Shown: positions 42,057 to 43,406 of the stretch, in pieces
How positions within the stretch are numbered: the first letter of the stretch is position 1
Layout of the letters: each line of letters begins with the position of its first letter
Position numbers and translations under genes: made by a program
The notes under the pieces: generated by a model
The model's database searches: none
The model's input: only the letters and a program-made list of their open reading frames with translations
What the model was told of the DNA's origin: nothing
Source of the DNA: Bradyrhizobium jicamae
GTDB taxonomy: Bacteria > Pseudomonadota > Alphaproteobacteria > Rhizobiales > Xanthobacteraceae
DNA length: 43,406 nucleotides
Assembly (NCBI RefSeq): GCF_018130695.1
Contig: NZ_JAFCJX010000046.1
Coordinates: forward strand, 1 to 43,406
Direction of reading: 5' to 3'

Positions 42057-43151
42057 ATGTCGGTCGAGTTCATCGGCTTTATCACCAACAACAATTCCTC
42101 CGAGACCATCGTCCGCTCGGGCCCGATCCTCGACCCGCCCTATATCGAGACGGTGGCGAAGGCGCATGAACTCGCCGGCTTCGATCGCGCGCTGCTGGCG
42201 TTCCATTCGACCACGCCCGACGCGCTGCAGGTCGCCCAGCACGTGCTGACCATCACCACGAAATTGAAGGTGATGATCGCGCAGCGCCCGGGCTTCACCG
42301 CGCCGACGCTGCTGGCGCGGCAGCTTGCGACGCTCGATCAGTTCTATGGCGGTCGCGTCTCGCTGCACGTCATCACCGGCGGTAATGCGATCGAGCTGCG
42401 CCAGGACGGCAACACGCTCGACGACAAGGACGAGCGCTACGCCCGCACCGGCGAATTTCTCGACGTGGTGCGGCTGGAATGGACCAGCGAGAAGCCGTTC
42501 AACTACTCCGGCAAGTACTACAACGTCGAAAACGGCTTCTCGCAGGTCAAGCCGCTGCAGAAGGGCGGCATCTACACCTTCGTCGGCGGCGGCTCCGATG
42601 CCGCGGTCGAGGTCGCCGGCAAGCATGCCGACACCTTCGCGCTGTGGGGCGAGTCCTACGCCCAGGTGCGCGACGTCACCGCGCGGGTGCGTGCGGCCGC
42701 CGCCAGGCATGGCCGGCCGACGCCGCGCTTCAGCCTCTCGGTGCGGCCGATCCTCGCCGACACCGAGGAGAAGGCCTGGCAGAAGGCCGAGGAGATTCTG
42801 GAACGCGCCACCGCCTTGCAGGACCAGACCGGCTACCGCCGGCCGAACCATGCCACCGACGGCGCCAAGCGCTTGCTTGCGCTCGCCGACCAGGGCGCGC
42901 GCATCGACAAGCGGCTGTGGACCGAGATCGCAAAGCTCACCGGCGCCAACAGCAACACCACGGCGCTGGTCGGCACGCCCGAGCAGGTCGCCGAGGTCTT
43001 CGCCGACTACTACGACCTCGGCGTGAGCCACTTCCTGATCCGCGGCTTCGATCCGTTGCCCGACGCGATCGAGTATGGCCGCGAGCTGATCCCGCTGACC
43101 CGCAAGCTGGTCGCCGCGCGCGACCAGCAGAAGGGTGTTGCAGCAGAATGA
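42057..43151 (+). CDS. LLM-class FMNH2-dependent monooxygenase (SsuD-like alkanesulfonate type)
   Basis: A 364-residue luciferase-like enzyme close to alkanesulfonate monooxygenase. Marks: VEFIGFITNNNSSETIV, FDRALLAFHSTTPDALQVAQ, VMIAQRPGFTAPTLLARQLA, HVITGGNAIELRQDGNTLDD and KDERYARTGEFLDVVRLEW; SsuD has the same order with RTxEFL and the ALRPG-like loop. It would release sulfite from a sulfonate, or cleave the product of the preceding monooxygenase. 24 bases separate it from the upstream gene (AAACCGGAG before the ATG). Needs reduced FMN from an unlinked reductase. Confidence 0.9.
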   Translation: MSVEFIGFITNNNSSETIVRSGPILDPPYIETVAKAHELAGFDRALLAFHSTTPDALQVAQHVLTITTKLKVMIAQRPGFTAPTLLARQLATLDQFYGGRVSLHVITGGNAIELRQDGNTLDDKDERYARTGEFLDVVRLEWTSEKPFNYSGKYYNVENGFSQVKPLQKGGIYTFVGGGSDAAVEVAGKHADTFALWGESYAQVRDVTARVRAAAARHGRPTPRFSLSVRPILADTEEKAWQKAEEILERATALQDQTGYRRPNHATDGAKRLLALADQGARIDKRLWTEIAKLTGANSNTTALVGTPEQVAEVFADYYDLGVSHFLIRGFDPLPDAIEYGRELIPLTRKLVAARDQQKGVAAE

Positions 43152-43216
43152 TCCGCCTCGTTCTCGCTGCGGCGCTCGCCTTGGCGGGCGCCGGGGCCGT
43201 GAACGCCGCTACATAG
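43148..43216 (+). pseudogene. Orphan signal peptide, stump of a lost exported protein
   Basis: Overlapping the SsuD-like stop by four bases (ATGA), a frame reads MIRLVLAAALALAGAGAVNA followed by AT and TAG. This is a complete signal peptide with nothing after it. Just beyond the stop an intergenic repeat begins, so a downstream exported-protein gene (probably a binding protein, given the operon) was most likely lost or replaced. Confidence 0.6.
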
Positions 43217-43225
43217 GCGGTGCCA

Positions 43226-43337
43226 AACATTCAGCGTCGTCCTGGCGAAAGCCAGGACCCATTACCCCAGATGGTTGCTCTTGCACGACGCTGGGGCCAC
43301 GATCCCGCTCGCGATCAAATTCGGTGGTTATGGGTCC
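43226..43337. repeat. Palindromic intergenic repeat, right arm incomplete
   Basis: Starts GCGTCGTCCTGGCGAAAGCC AGGACCCATTACC and runs to GGTGGTTATGGGTCC. The left end contains the hairpin TCCTGGCGAAAGCCAGGA; the mirrored right end that such repeats carry after ATGGGTCC is missing, replaced by the IS30-like sequence. Confidence 0.7.
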
Positions 43338-43360
43338 CCTGAGTTCACAAACGAAGTGCA

Positions 43361-43382
43361 ACACTTCCGACTGGAGGTGTTG
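43361..43382 (+). promoter_or_regulatory. Hairpin sequestering the transposase ribosome binding site
   Basis: AACACTTCC, GACT, GGAGGTGTT: nine-base arms with one G-U pair. The right arm contains the GGAGG that serves the transposase ATG at 43385, so read-through transcripts would fold up and be poorly translated. Confidence 0.5.
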
Positions 43383-43384
43383 CC

Positions 43385-43406
43385 ATGGGGCGGACTTACA
43401 AGCAGC
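43385..43406 (+). CDS. IS30-family transposase, N-terminal fragment at the window edge
   Basis: Only MGRTYKQ is visible before the window ends. That start is typical of IS30-family transposases of rhizobia (MGRTYxQLSLEER). GGAGG lies six bases upstream. Family assignment rests on seven residues and the leader, so it is tentative. Confidence 0.5.

Larger units (their letters stand above)
43338..43406 (+). mobile_element. Left end of an IS30-family insertion sequence (runs off the window)
   Basis: The junction follows ATGGGTCCC near 43338. The 5' part (TGAGTTCACAAACGAAGTGC, about 43340-43359) is the presumed terminal inverted repeat and leader, followed by a transposase start. Only about 69 bases are visible; the boundary is approximate and the right end and target duplication lie outside. 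Confidence 0.55.

Overview
The window looks like chromosomal DNA of a Bradyrhizobium-type alphaproteobacterium. It has high GC, a MipZ division-site ATPase, a porin whose mature start (ADLPVKAKAVEYVKVCSLYG) is typical of Bradyrhizobium/Rhodopseudomonas, many ABC importers, and several families of short palindromic intergenic repeats common in that group. I saw no rRNA, tRNA or CRISPR. The genus call is recognition from memory, not a database result.

Layout. 1-1314: gene-poor, with a CheB/CheR-like coiled-coil remnant. 1315-2859: major porin with its own terminator. 2967-5944: minus-strand run of an SDR, a GST with a C-terminal extension and a flavin-dependent oxidoreductase, behind a good sigma-70 promoter. 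6256-7104: mipZ. 7115-8614: secreted GH79-like glycosidase. 8647-12245: LacI-type repressor divergent from phytanoyl-CoA dioxygenase, MHS transporter and a 56-residue stump of a sugar isomerase gene, with two LacI-type operators in the divergent region. 12248-19231: SulP transporter, CHAD protein, MarR regulator with crotonase, aldose epimerase, FabG-like SDR, an MscS channel gene split by an in-frame TAG, and a small conserved protein.

19330-30424 is the most coherent block and looks like a nitrogen-scavenging locus. One minus-strand operon encodes a BMP-family ABC importer with a biuret-hydrolase-like enzyme (BiuH) embedded in it. Further right, a formamidase (amiF) is divergent from a second isochorismatase-fold amidohydrolase plus an NCS2/AzgA-like permease. 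All three transcription units carry a sigma-54 (RpoN) -24/-12 promoter at the expected place and orientation, two of them perfect matches to TGGCAYRN4TTGCW, and the divergent region holds an NtrC-like site. I infer RpoN/NtrC control of uptake and hydrolysis of small amides or ureides such as biuret, triuret and formamide.

30550-34618: sugar-type ABC importer without its own ATPase, and a VOC protein. 34919-35218: HU protein with a terminator. 35450-36346: SDR with a degenerate catalytic site and a possible 26-residue membrane peptide, flanked by repeats including a strong G-quadruplex motif. 36537-43216: an organosulfur-type locus with two NMT1/SsuA-like binding proteins, a permease, an ATPase, a DszC/SfnC-like acyl-CoA-dehydrogenase-fold monooxygenase and an SsuD-like monooxygenase, ending in an orphan signal peptide. 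43226-43406: a palindromic repeat apparently interrupted by an IS30-family element whose transposase runs off the end.
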